Shown here: piece after piece, positions 1 to 11,977 of the stretch
Layout of the letters: every line of letters begins with the position of its first letter
Position numbering within the stretch: position 1 is the first letter of the stretch
Origin: Pseudorhodobacter antarcticus
Lineage (GTDB): Bacteria; Pseudomonadota; Alphaproteobacteria; Rhodobacterales; Rhodobacteraceae
Direction of reading: 5' to 3'
DNA: 52,429 nt
Assembly (NCBI GenBank): GCA_945862465.1
Contig: CAMAYO010000009.1
Span: forward strand, 1-52,429
Program-made: the position numbers and the translations under genes
Notes under the pieces: generated by a model
Database searches by the model: none
Seen by the model: the letters and a program-made list of their open reading frames with translations, nothing else
Told to the model about the DNA's origin: nothing

Positions 1-264
1 GTGCAAAACGGCGCGGCCTTCGGTGTCGTTGATCTTTCGCCCGCCAAACATGGCGGCGCGCTTTTCAGCCAGACCTGCAGTTTCGCTCAAAGCCAGAAGC
101 TGCGCCAAGGCATGCGCGTCGATGTTGGTTTTGGAAAAATCAAACAGCATGCCGTCGGCTTGCACCGAAAAGGCCTGCGCGCGTTGGTCATCAAACAGCG
201 ACAGGATCGGGCGATTGGCGACTTGGGATTGGTGCGCCTGAAGGGCACTGAAACGATGGGGCAT
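1..264 (-). CDS. pgi: Glucose-6-phosphate isomerase, N-terminal part
   Basis: Partial gene: only the first 88 codons lie in the window and the rest is beyond base 1. The product interconverts glucose-6-phosphate and fructose-6-phosphate in the cytoplasm. Visible are the Pgi N-terminal patterns MLFDFSKTNI (residues 39-48) and AMFGGRKINDTEGRAVLH (71-88), which match the family's 'FDxSK' and 'FxGxKINxTExRAVLH' blocks. The ATG at 264 begins MPHRFSAL and lies four bases after the pgl stop codon, so it is the third gene of a zwf-pgl-pgi unit and probably co-transcribed. Catalytic residues lie outside the window, so activity cannot be judged. Confidence 0.9.
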   Translation of the reverse strand, partial: MPHRFSALQAHQSQVANRPILSLFDDQRAQAFSVQADGMLFDFSKTNIDAHALAQLLALSETAGLAEKRAAMFGGRKINDTEGRAVLH

Positions 265-268
265 GGGT

Positions 269-937
269 CTACTCCGCCCAATGCACGGTGGCTTGGTCAA
301 GCACCGTGCGAATTGGGGCCAATTCGGGGGGAAGGGTCTGGGCGCGGTCAAGCGCTATGCGCTTTTCGGGGCCAGTGATGAGAACGTGGATGTGTTTTGC
401 GGCTTGCAGCACGCGGGCTGATAGGGTGATGCGCGCTTCGCCTGCGGCATCGGCGCGCAGGGCCATCAGAACGGGTGCATCGGGCGACAGGGCTTGGATA
501 AGGTGATCTGCGCCGGGGAAAAGCGAGGCTGTGTGCATATCATTGCCCATGCCCAGCAAGAGCACGGAGATGGGCAAATGGGGGGCGATGCCTTGGGCCA
601 ACTCGTCCAGCTTGTCTTCGGGCTGCGGAGCGGGGGCATAAAGCGGCAAAAGCGTCGCTGCGGCGGCTTTGCGCTGCAGCAAACGTTCGCGCAGAAGGCG
701 GGTGTTGGAACGCGGGCTGTCTTCGCCCACCCAGCGTTCGTCGTTCAGCAGCACAAAGACGCGCGGCCAATCAAGATCGGCGTCTGACAAGGCGTCAAAC
801 ACCGGGCCGGGGGTGGTGCCGCCGGGGACCGACAAGGTCGCAGGGCCATGGCGCAAGCCTGCGGCCAATTCGTGCGCGATCACCGCCGACAGCCCCGCCA
901 TCAAAGCGGCGCGGTCGGGATAGCTCTTTAGGATCAT
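269..937 (-). CDS. pgl: 6-phosphogluconolactonase
   Basis: Hydrolyses 6-phosphogluconolactone to 6-phosphogluconate, the step after Zwf. The protein has 222 residues, close to the usual 220-240 of the DevB/SOL family. It shows SVPGGTTP (36-43), NDERWV (65-70) and the signature region GMGNDMHTASLFPG (129-142). In most relatives this signature reads GxGxDGHTASLFP, so Met134 stands where Gly is usual, while the Asp and His are kept. The ATG overlaps the zwf stop codon (ATGA), a sign of translational coupling. pgi follows after four bases. Confidence 0.95.
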   Translation of the reverse strand: MILKSYPDRAALMAGLSAVIAHELAAGLRHGPATLSVPGGTTPGPVFDALSDADLDWPRVFVLLNDERWVGEDSPRSNTRLLRERLLQRKAAAATLLPLYAPAPQPEDKLDELAQGIAPHLPISVLLLGMGNDMHTASLFPGADHLIQALSPDAPVLMALRADAAGEARITLSARVLQAAKHIHVLITGPEKRIALDRAQTLPPELAPIRTVLDQATVHWAE

Positions 938-2388
938 TCCTTAATCTCGCGCCAACGGCGACCATCGCGGTGCAGCAGCATCAAGGCATCTTCGGGGCCA
1001 GATGATCCCGAATCATAGCCTTGCGGGCGGTCGCCGCGCGTCTCCCAACCTTGGATGATCGGGTCGGTCCAAGCCCAAGCGGCCTCGACCTCGTCGCCGC
1101 GCATGAACAGGGTTTGGTTGCCACGGATCACATCCATGATCAGGCGTTCATAGGCGTCAGGCACGTCTTCGGCATCAGCGCCCAAAGCGTCGGCAAAGGT
1201 CATATCCAAAGGCACCTGCATCAGGCGCATACCGCCGGGACCAGGTTCTTTGATCATGACCATCAGGTTCATGCCCTCATTGGGTTGCAGGCGAATGACC
1301 AAGACATTGGGCTTCCAGACATTGGCATCATCAAAGATCGAATGGGGTGGTTCTTTGAACGTGATGGCGATTTCGGAGTAGCGCGCGCGCAGTTTCTTGC
1401 CGGTGCGCAGGTAAAAGGGCGTGCCCTTCCAACGCCAATTGGCGATTTCAACCTTGAGCGCGATGTAGCTTTCGGTTTTGGAATTGGGGTCTTCGGAATG
1501 TTCGATATAGCCACCATCGCCTTTGCCAGCCAGATACTGGCCGCGCACGATTTCTGCAGCCGTTATGGGCTGCAAGGCACGGATCACCTTGACCTTTTCG
1601 TCGCGCACAGCGTCGGGGTCAAAGTGGTAGGGCGGCTCCATCGCGATCAGGCATAACAGCTGCATCATATGGTTTTGCACCATATCGCGCATCGCACCGG
1701 ACTTGTCGTAATAGGCCCCGCGGCCCTCGACCCCTACGGTTTCGGCCACGGTGATTTGCACATGGTCGATGTATTGCGCCTTCCAGATCGGCTCGAACAG
1801 AATGTTGGCAAAGCGCACGGCCATCAGGTTTTGCACCGTCTCTTTGCCCAAGTAATGGTCGATCCGATAAATCTGCGCTTCGTTGAAATACTTGGCCAAG
1901 GTGGCATTCAAAGCGCGCGCTGTGGTTAGGTCGCGGCCAAAGGGTTTTTCCAGAACGATCCTGCTCCATGCGTCGGTGATTTGATGCACGTGCAGGCGTT
2001 CAGCCAGATCGCCAAACAAGGCGGGGGCAACCGAAAAGTAAAACGCGCGCACCACATTGGGGCGCATCGTGGCTTTCAGCTTGGTCCAACCTGATTCTTC
2101 TTTGGCATCAATTGCCACATAATCCAGATGCGCCAGAAAAGCTGCGATCGCGGCGGGGTCTTGGCGGTCTTTGGGCACAAATTCCAGCAAAGAGGCGCGG
2201 ATCATCTCTCGGAACTGATCGCCCGTATTCTTGGCCCGTGCGGCACCGATGATGCGGCTGTCGGCATTCATTTGCCCCGCCAGATAGCGGCGATACAGGC
2301 CCGGAAATATCTTACGGCGGGCCAAATCGCCCGTGCCGCCAAAGATCACCAGATCGAATGTATCCACCGGGATAACACGGGAAACCAT
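934..2388 (-). CDS. zwf: Glucose-6-phosphate 1-dehydrogenase
   Basis: Oxidises glucose-6-phosphate to 6-phosphogluconolactone with NAD(P)+, the entry to the Entner-Doudoroff and pentose phosphate routes. The protein has 484 residues, normal for the family. The nucleotide-binding start FGGTGDLARRK (16-26) and the active-site signature RIDHYLGKE (175-183) are intact. The open frame reaches further upstream, but the ATG at 2388 is chosen because AGAGG lies seven bases before it and the protein then begins MVSRVIPVDTFDLVIFGG, as in relatives. It is first of zwf-pgl-pgi. Two palindromes 29-54 bases upstream suggest repressor control. Confidence 0.96.
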   Translation of the reverse strand: MVSRVIPVDTFDLVIFGGTGDLARRKIFPGLYRRYLAGQMNADSRIIGAARAKNTGDQFREMIRASLLEFVPKDRQDPAAIAAFLAHLDYVAIDAKEESGWTKLKATMRPNVVRAFYFSVAPALFGDLAERLHVHQITDAWSRIVLEKPFGRDLTTARALNATLAKYFNEAQIYRIDHYLGKETVQNLMAVRFANILFEPIWKAQYIDHVQITVAETVGVEGRGAYYDKSGAMRDMVQNHMMQLLCLIAMEPPYHFDPDAVRDEKVKVIRALQPITAAEIVRGQYLAGKGDGGYIEHSEDPNSKTESYIALKVEIANWRWKGTPFYLRTGKKLRARYSEIAITFKEPPHSIFDDANVWKPNVLVIRLQPNEGMNLMVMIKEPGPGGMRLMQVPLDMTFADALGADAEDVPDAYERLIMDVIRGNQTLFMRGDEVEAAWAWTDPIIQGWETRGDRPQGYDSGSSGPEDALMLLHRDGRRWREIKE

Positions 2389-2416
2389 GCGAAGACCTCT
2401 TGAGCTGCGGTGCGCC

Positions 2417-2428
2417 GTTAGCGCTAAC
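2417..2428 (-). promoter_or_regulatory. Perfect palindrome GTTAGCGCTAAC ahead of zwf
   Basis: A 12-base perfect palindrome ending 29 bases before the zwf start codon. LacI/GalR-family operators are typically palindromes with a central CG pair, and TTAGCGCTAA fits that type. The position suits a repressor controlling the zwf-pgl-pgi unit. No LacI-family gene is in the window. The operator role is inference; the palindrome is seen directly. Confidence 0.6.
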
Positions 2429-2442
2429 GATACCTTTGTATC
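2429..2442 (-). promoter_or_regulatory. Second inverted repeat ahead of zwf (GATAC-N4-GTATC)
   Basis: Directly abutting the 12-base palindrome is GATAC-CTTT-GTATC, a perfect 5-bp inverted repeat with a 4-base spacer. It could be a second protein-binding half of a composite operator or part of the promoter region. No clear -35/-10 pair could be placed with confidence. The inverted repeat is certain; any function is inference. Confidence 0.4.
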
Positions 2443-2508
2443 CCGAACAGCAGACAAAGTCTAGCGATTGCGCGCCGCCAGCGAAAGCGCAAGATGGGGC
2501 CAAGGGTA

Positions 2509-3093
2509 TCAGGCGTCGAGTTCGACATCCCAATACAGATAATCCATCCAGCTTTCGTGCAGATGGTTAGGCGGAAAGCGCCGCCCGTGGCTTTGCATTT
2601 CCTCCGGCGAAGGTGCGCGCGGCGGACGCGACAGGTGCAACCCAGACTGGCGCAAAGACTTTGACCCTTTGTGCAAGTTGCACGGGCTGCAAGCGGCCAC
2701 CACATTTTCCCAGCTGGTGATGCCGCCCCGTGCGCGCGGCACAACATGGTCAAAGGTCAGATCGCCCTTGCGTCCGCAGTATTGGCAGCAAAACTCATCG
2801 CGTAAAAAAAGATTAAAGCGCGTGAAGGCCACGCGCTTTTGGGGTTGGACAAATTCTTTCAGCACCACGACCGAGGGCAACCTGAACTCGTGCCTTTGAC
2901 TGCGCACGGTTTGGTCATATTCGGCCAAGATCGTGACCCTATCCAGCACAGCAGATTTGATCGCCTCTTGCCAAGGCCACAGCGACAACGGGTAATAGCT
3001 TAAAGGGCGGAAATCCGCGTTCAGCACCAAAGCCGGGCAGAATTTCAGCGTCGCCGGATCGCGCACGAAGCTGGTTCGAAAATCGCCGTCCAT
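2509..3093 (-). CDS. HNH endonuclease family protein
   Basis: A 194-residue protein with a C-terminal HNH nuclease domain. It has zinc ligand pairs C103-x2-C106 and C135-x2-C138, the DHVVPRARGG motif (115-124) with the catalytic-type His116, Asn130 in SWENVV, and His141. The N-terminal half (ALVLNADFRPLSYYPLSLWPW) is typical of a widely conserved alphaproteobacterial HNH family that sits as a single chromosomal gene and is not linked to restriction or mobile elements. Its substrate is not known to me. The ATG at 3093 follows a promoter-like element 66 bases upstream. It is convergent with nothing and divergent from the transglycosylase gene. Confidence 0.85.
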   Translation of the reverse strand: MDGDFRTSFVRDPATLKFCPALVLNADFRPLSYYPLSLWPWQEAIKSAVLDRVTILAEYDQTVRSQRHEFRLPSVVVLKEFVQPQKRVAFTRFNLFLRDEFCCQYCGRKGDLTFDHVVPRARGGITSWENVVAACSPCNLHKGSKSLRQSGLHLSRPPRAPSPEEMQSHGRRFPPNHLHESWMDYLYWDVELDA

Positions 3094-3159
3094 TTCGCAA
3101 AGCCCCTATCGAAGGCCCGCGCCAAAGGCACAAGATGCGCCACGGCGCGCTACAACATC

Positions 3160-3187
3160 ACTATATATGGCGTATTTCTGCTGGCAA
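3160..3187 (-). promoter_or_regulatory. Sigma70-like promoter for the HNH gene
   Basis: On the minus strand TTGCCA is followed after 16 bases by TATAGT, matching TTGACA and TATAAT at five of six positions each. The -10 box lies 66 bases before the HNH start codon. It was found by eye and not tested against background frequency. Confidence 0.5.
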
Positions 3188-3340
3188 GCCCCTGCATTTA
3201 CGCTTGGTCAAGTCATCGCAAATGCGCATGACAAGGGTATGACACCGGCAAGCCCTTGCCACCATCAAGGGACAGGCAAAAGTTTTTCTATCTTGCACCG
3301 CCCTGCCCCGTTATGAGGCTGAAAACGAAAGGACCGCCCC

Positions 3341-3793
3341 ATGCCGATCCACCGCCGTGCGTTTCTAAGCCTTGGCCTTGCAGCCTTGGCGGCCTGTGGG
3401 CTCAAAAAGCCCGCCTCAAAGACAGATCATCCTGGGCGCACCCCCGCAATGGATCGTCTTGTCGATAAATACGCGCGACTTTATGATATGCCCGCCAGCC
3501 TGATCCACCGCGTGATCCAGCGCGAAAGCGATTACAATGCGGCAGCGCGCCATGGGCCCTATTACGGCTTGATGCAGATCTTGCCTCAAACTGCGCAAAC
3601 CATGGGGTTCAAAGGCCCTGCGTCGGACCTTCTGGATGCCGAGACAAACCTGAAATACGCCGGTAAATACCTGCGTGGGGCTTGGCTTTTGTCGCATGGC
3701 AGCCAAGACAAGGCGGTTTCTTGGTATGCACGCGGCTATTATTACGAAGCCAAGCGCCGCAATATGCTGAAAGAAACCGGCCTTGTAAGTTAA
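3341..3793 (+). CDS. Small lytic transglycosylase, SLT family lipoprotein
   Basis: A 150-residue peptidoglycan-cleaving enzyme of the Slt70/MltC-like catalytic domain type. The N-terminus RRAFLSLGLAALAAC is a signal peptide with a lipobox ending at Cys19. It also carries a twin arginine before the hydrophobic run, so export could be by Tat rather than Sec. The catalytic glutamate is Glu62 in VIQRESDYN, followed by GPYYGLMQILPQTAQ (72-86), the usual SLT motif II. The C-terminus YARGYYYEAKRRN matches small alphaproteobacterial members. The start has GGACC upstream. It acts in the periplasm on murein glycan strands; its partners are unknown. Confidence 0.88.
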   Translation: MPIHRRAFLSLGLAALAACGLKKPASKTDHPGRTPAMDRLVDKYARLYDMPASLIHRVIQRESDYNAAARHGPYYGLMQILPQTAQTMGFKGPASDLLDAETNLKYAGKYLRGAWLLSHGSQDKAVSWYARGYYYEAKRRNMLKETGLVS

Positions 3794-3799
3794 GCGCCC

Positions 3800-5329
3800 T
3801 TAATACCACGCATCGGCAGCCCCCGCCTTTTTACGCGCGACATAGTCGTTCAGCGCATCCAAGGTTGCCACATCCATCGGCGGTGCCTCATATTCGGCCA
3901 ACCGCTTCTTCCATAACGCATTGGCACGGGTCGCCGCATCGGTTGAGCCTGCGGCCTCCCACTTCTCAAACGGTTCGTTGTCCGACAGGTCACTGTCCCA
4001 AAACGCCGTTTCGTAATGCGCCATGGTGTGCGAACAGCCAAAGAAGTGGTTGCCGGGGCCAACCTCGGCAAAGGCATCGACGGCCAATTGATCGTCGTCA
4101 ATCTTCACCCCGTCCAGATAGGCGTGCAGCGCCCCGCACAGGTCGGCATCGAGCATGAACTTTTCGTAAGACATGCTCAAAAGCCCGTCCAAGAACCCCG
4201 CCGAATGGAGGATGAAATTCGCCCCGCAATGCACGGCAGCCAGCATCGACATGGTGCCTTCCATCATCGCCTGCGCGTCAGGCAATTTCGATGTGGTGAA
4301 GTTGCCGCTGCAGCGCAAAGGCAGGTTCAAGCGCCGCGCCAATTGGCCGATCACCATCGACCCGATGGCCGGTTCTGGTGTGCCAAAGGTCGGGCTGCCC
4401 GACCGCAAGCTCATCGACGACAGGAAGTTGCCGAAGATCACCGGCGCACCCTTGCGTTCCAGTTGCGTCAGCGCGCAGCCCACCATGGTTTCGGCCAAAG
4501 ATTGCACGATCCCGCCTGCACTGGTCACAGGCCCCATAGCCCCGCCCAGAATGAAAGGCACCACCACCGCCGCCTGATTGGCCCGCGCATAAGCGCGCAG
4601 CGATTTGGTCATCGTGCCGTCCCACACCAGCGGAGAGTTCACGTTCACATTGCCTAAGATCACGCAGTTTTGGTCGACAAAATCAGCGCCAAACAAAATG
4701 CGCGACATCTCGATATTGTCTTCTGAGCGGTTCTCGGCGGTGACAGACCCCATGTAGGGCCGATCAGACAGGGTCATATGGGCCAAGACCATATCCAGAT
4801 GGCGCTTGTTCACGGCCACATCGGTCGGTTCGCAGATCGTGCCGCCCGAATGGTGGAAATTCGGGCTGGATTGGGCCAGTTTGATGAAATTGCGAAAGTC
4901 TTCGATCGTTCCAAAGCGGCGGCCCTTATCTAAATCCATGACAAAAGGGCTGCCATAGGCGGGGGCAAAGACCACCGATTTGCCGCCGATTTCGACCGAT
5001 TTAGCAGGGTTGCGCGCGTGTTGGGTAAATGTGGCGGGAGCGGTTTTCAAAACCTCGCGCAGCAGGCCCGGTTCAAATTTCACCAACAGCCCGTCAACCT
5101 TGGCACCCGCCTTGCGCCACATTTGCAAAGCGTCGGGGTCGTCGCGAAACTCGATACCCGTTTCCGCCAAAACACGGTCGGCGGCGCGTTCGATCTTGAT
5201 CAGGTTCTCTTCTGACAAAACGTCATAGGTCGGAATGTTGCGCATGATAAACGGCCGCCCCAGCCCTGTGCCCTTTTTAGACCGTTCCGCTTGCCGTGCC
5301 TGCCGCCCTGATCTTTTCGCTTCGCTCAT
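3800..5329 (-). CDS. Trimethylamine methyltransferase (MttB) family protein without pyrrolysine
   Basis: A 509-residue member of the MttB superfamily. Archaeal MttB carries an in-frame amber codon read as pyrrolysine; here the frame is uninterrupted, so this belongs to the non-pyrrolysine branch, whose characterised members demethylate quaternary amines such as glycine betaine. The substrate here cannot be read from the sequence. Family-like stretches include RNIPTYDVLSEENLIKI near the N-terminus, the Gly-rich ILGGAMGPVTSAGG and VGPGNHFFGCSHT near the C-terminus. The ATG at 5329 (MSEAKRSGR, with GGGGG upstream) is preferred to a longer frame. No corrinoid-protein or activase gene is adjacent, so its methyl acceptor must be encoded elsewhere. 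Confidence 0.85.
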   Translation of the reverse strand: MSEAKRSGRQARQAERSKKGTGLGRPFIMRNIPTYDVLSEENLIKIERAADRVLAETGIEFRDDPDALQMWRKAGAKVDGLLVKFEPGLLREVLKTAPATFTQHARNPAKSVEIGGKSVVFAPAYGSPFVMDLDKGRRFGTIEDFRNFIKLAQSSPNFHHSGGTICEPTDVAVNKRHLDMVLAHMTLSDRPYMGSVTAENRSEDNIEMSRILFGADFVDQNCVILGNVNVNSPLVWDGTMTKSLRAYARANQAAVVVPFILGGAMGPVTSAGGIVQSLAETMVGCALTQLERKGAPVIFGNFLSSMSLRSGSPTFGTPEPAIGSMVIGQLARRLNLPLRCSGNFTTSKLPDAQAMMEGTMSMLAAVHCGANFILHSAGFLDGLLSMSYEKFMLDADLCGALHAYLDGVKIDDDQLAVDAFAEVGPGNHFFGCSHTMAHYETAFWDSDLSDNEPFEKWEAAGSTDAATRANALWKKRLAEYEAPPMDVATLDALNDYVARKKAGAADAWY

Positions 5330-5423
5330 CGTTTGCCCCCCGCCTTTTGTTCCAGAAAAGGCTAAGCAGAGCTGAACACTTGGCCGAAACCGACCCCGCA
5401 AGGTCGTTTCTTACGAATTGCCC

Positions 5424-9162
<3,739 letters not shown>

Positions 9163-9166
<4 letters not shown>

Positions 9167-10605
9167 CCCCGCAGACCTTCATAAAGCGCCACATATTTCG
9201 CGGCAGAGGCTGTCCAGCTGACATCTTGCGCCATGGCGCGTTGCTGAACCTTGGCCCACATGGGCTTATCCCAATACAGTGCCGTCAGTTGCCGCAGTGC
9301 GATGGTAAAGGCCGGCACATCTGTGGGGTGAAAGGTGATGCCCGTGGCAACCCCCGCCGAAAGGGCTGCCGGATTGGCGGTGATGACCGTATCAGCCAGC
9401 CCCCCCACAGCAGATACAACCGGCAAGGTGCCATAGCGCAGCCCGTACATTTGCGTCAGACCACAGGGTTCAAACAGCGACGGCACCAGCACCGCATCCG
9501 CGCCAGAAAAAAGCCTGTGGCTCATCGGTTCGTCATAACCGATCCGCAGCCCGACACGTCCGGGGAAGTTCCAAGCCAGATCGTGCATCTGGCGTTCCAA
9601 ATTGCTATCGCCCGAGCCAAGCACAATCACCCCGCCGCCATTGGCGATGAATTCGGGCATCACTTGCGGCAAAAGGTCGATGCCCTTTTGGTCCGTCATG
9701 CGGCTGACCACAATCGCCAAGGGACCGGGCACGTCCACATTAAACTCGGCACACAAATTGGCGCGGTTGATGGCCTTGCCGGACATATCGGCGGCGGAAT
9801 AGGGGATGGGTTCCAATTCGGGCGACCAGATACCCGTATCCACCCCGTTCAGGATCCCCGACACGATCGAGGACCGCGCGCGGATCACCCCTTCCAGCCC
9901 CAAGCCCGATTCTTGCCGCACCAGATCGGCGGCATAGGTGGGTGAGACAGCGGTTATTCGGTCACAGGTGATAAGCCCCGCCTTCAGGCTGGACAGATTG
10001 CCGTAGTATTCCAACTCGCCGGGATGAAACTGATCGCGCGGAAGGCGCAGATCGTCGATCTGGCCCGCACCTGCCCAGCCTTGAAAGGCGATGTTGTGGA
10101 TGGTCATCACCGACCCCACATCGCCCTTGCCGCCATAGGCCAAGTATGCCGGCGCAAAGCCTGCGTGCCAATCATGGCCGTGCAAAACATCCGGCTTCCA
10201 GCCATCGCCTGCACCGTGTCGCGCAATTTTGGCCGCAACCCAAGACAGGGCGGCGAAACGCTGCGGATTATCCCACCAATCCCCACCCGGGCCGGAATGC
10301 GCGCCATAAGGGCTGCCTTCGCGGTCAAAAAGATGTGGAGCGTCCAAGACCATCAGATCAATCCCATCAAGATTGCCCGACAAAACGCGGCCCTCGCCGC
10401 CCCAAAGGTTGCCTTCGTACCAAACCTCGGCCCAATGCCCGACACGGTGGCGCAAGGCGCGGTAGCCGGGCAGCATCACGCGCATTTGCCAGCCAAAGGG
10501 CGCCAAGGCAGCGGGCAAGGCGCCCACAACATCGGCCAAGCCGCCGGTTTTGACAAAAGGCACGCATTCCGATGCGACCGATAAAACCCTGCCTTTGACC
10601 TGCAC
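9163..10605 (-). CDS. glgA: Glycogen synthase, ADP-glucose type
   Basis: Elongates alpha-1,4-glucan from ADP-glucose. The protein has 480 residues with the GT5 layout. The N-terminal KTGGLADVVGALP motif (19-31) binds ADP-glucose, and the C-terminal EPCGLTQMYGLRYGTLPVV is the second signature. The start is a GTG at 10605 with AAGGAG eight bases upstream; no ATG with a comparable ribosome site is near. It lies 59 bases after glgC and overlaps glgX by four bases. Base composition from this gene onward is visibly more GC-rich than in glgC, glgB and glgP. Confidence 0.95.
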
Positions 10606-10664
10606 CGCATCGTCTCCTTAGCCGTAACCCATGGCGGGGGGGCCAAAACCGCCCAAGGTTTGGG

Positions 10665-11936
10665 TCAGCCCAGTTTGGCCGCCCGTGCATCCAACATATC
10701 CTGCGTAATCAGGACAATGCCGCCTTCGCTACGGCGAAACCACTTAGCGTCTTCCTGTGGGTCATAGCCCACCATCAAACCTTCGGGAATAACCACGCCC
10801 CGATCTATCACACAATTCTTTAAATTGGCATGACGGTTGACCGTGACATAAGGCAAAACCACAGAATAATCGAGACTGGAAAAACTATGCGTGCGCACGC
10901 CGGTAAACAGCAGCGAATTGCGCACCTCTGAACCAGAAACGATACAATCGCCCGAAACCAAAGAGGAAATGGCCGTACCCCGCCGCCCAGCTTCGTTGTG
11001 AATAAACCGCGCGGGGGGCACGATTTCGGCATAGGTCCAAATCGGCCAAGCGTTGTCATAAATATCAAGCTTTGGCTCAAAAGCGGTCAGGTCAATATTG
11101 GCCTGCCAAAAGGCATCGATCGTGCCGACATCGCGCCAGTAGGGTTCCGTTTCACGCCCCGAAGTGACGCAACTGTCCGAAAACTTATGCGCCATGGCTT
11201 TACCACCAGCCACCACGGCAGGAATCAAATCCATGCCAAAATCATGCTGGCTGTTGGGGTCTTCCATATCGCGCACCAAAAGATCGCGCAAAAAGACCCA
11301 GTCAAAGACATAGATCCCCATCGAGGCCAAGGAATTGGCCGGATCGCCAGGAATGGTCGGCGGGTCTTTGGGCTTTTCTAGAAAAGAGGTGATGCGCATA
11401 TTGGCATCAACATGCATTACGCCAAAAGCTGAGGCTTCGGCCTTGGGCACCGTTAAGCAACCAATTGTTACATCGGCCCCAGTTGCTGCGTGTTGTTGCA
11501 GCATAATTTCATAGTCCATCTTATAAATATGGTCACCGGCCAGCACGACCACATATTTGATGCCATAGCTGTCGATGATGTCGATGTTTTGCGCCACGGC
11601 ATCGGCCGTTCCGCGATACCAATTGATCTCATCCATCCGCTGCGAGGCGGGCAAGATATCCATATATTCGTTCCGCTCTGCCCGCAAAAACCCCCAACCG
11701 CGCTGCACATGGCGGATCAAAGAGTGGGCCTTATACTGCGTGGCGATCGCCATTTTGCGAATGCCCGAGTTCAGAGCGTTTGACAGGGCAAAGTCGATAA
11801 TACGGGTCTTTCCGCCGAAATAAACTGCCGGTTTGGCGCGCCGGTCTGTCAATTCCTTCAGGCGTGACCCACGCCCCCCGGCCAAGACAAAGGCCATCGC
11901 TTGGGCTGAAAGCCGCGCGTTGGGTTTAGGCTGCAT
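10665..11936 (-). CDS. glgC: Glucose-1-phosphate adenylyltransferase
   Basis: Makes ADP-glucose from glucose-1-phosphate and ATP, usually the allosterically controlled step of bacterial glycogen synthesis. The start is the ATG at 11936 with a strong GGGAGG site, giving 423 residues; the longer frame would run into glgB. The N-terminus has [20 protein letters not shown] (about 18-37), with the Arg/Lys residues of the catalytic and regulatory pocket, then [15 protein letters not shown] left-handed beta-helix type C-terminus follows ([24 protein letters not shown]). It lies 41 bases after the glgB stop. Several 60-base stretches here are only about 42% GC, below the flanking genome. Confidence 0.96.
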   Translation of the reverse strand: MQPKPNARLSAQAMAFVLAGGRGSRLKELTDRRAKPAVYFGGKTRIIDFALSNALNSGIRKMAIATQYKAHSLIRHVQRGWGFLRAERNEYMDILPASQRMDEINWYRGTADAVAQNIDIIDSYGIKYVVVLAGDHIYKMDYEIMLQQHAATGADVTIGCLTVPKAEASAFGVMHVDANMRITSFLEKPKDPPTIPGDPANSLASMGIYVFDWVFLRDLLVRDMEDPNSQHDFGMDLIPAVVAGGKAMAHKFSDSCVTSGRETEPYWRDVGTIDAFWQANIDLTAFEPKLDIYDNAWPIWTYAEIVPPARFIHNEAGRRGTAISSLVSGDCIVSGSEVRNSLLFTGVRTHSFSSLDYSVVLPYVTVNRHANLKNCVIDRGVVIPEGLMVGYDPQEDAKWFRRSEGGIVLITQDMLDARAAKLG

Positions 11937-11977
11937 GTCATCCTCCCGAGATGTGCGGTCTTTGCCGCATTTTGTCG

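Noticed and set aside
2509-3093. HNH gene as part of a mobile element or restriction system
   Set aside because: Composition is like its neighbours, no methylase, inverted repeats or integrase are nearby, and this HNH family is a conserved single chromosomal gene.
3800-5329. Pyrrolysine-type MttB with read-through amber codon
   Set aside because: The frame has no internal TAG and no pyl genes are seen.
5375-5415. Small hairpin CGACC-N6-GGTCG between mttB-like and pgm genes as a terminator
   Set aside because: The stem is only 5 bp, and the T-rich run follows on the plus strand whereas both flanking genes read on the minus strand.
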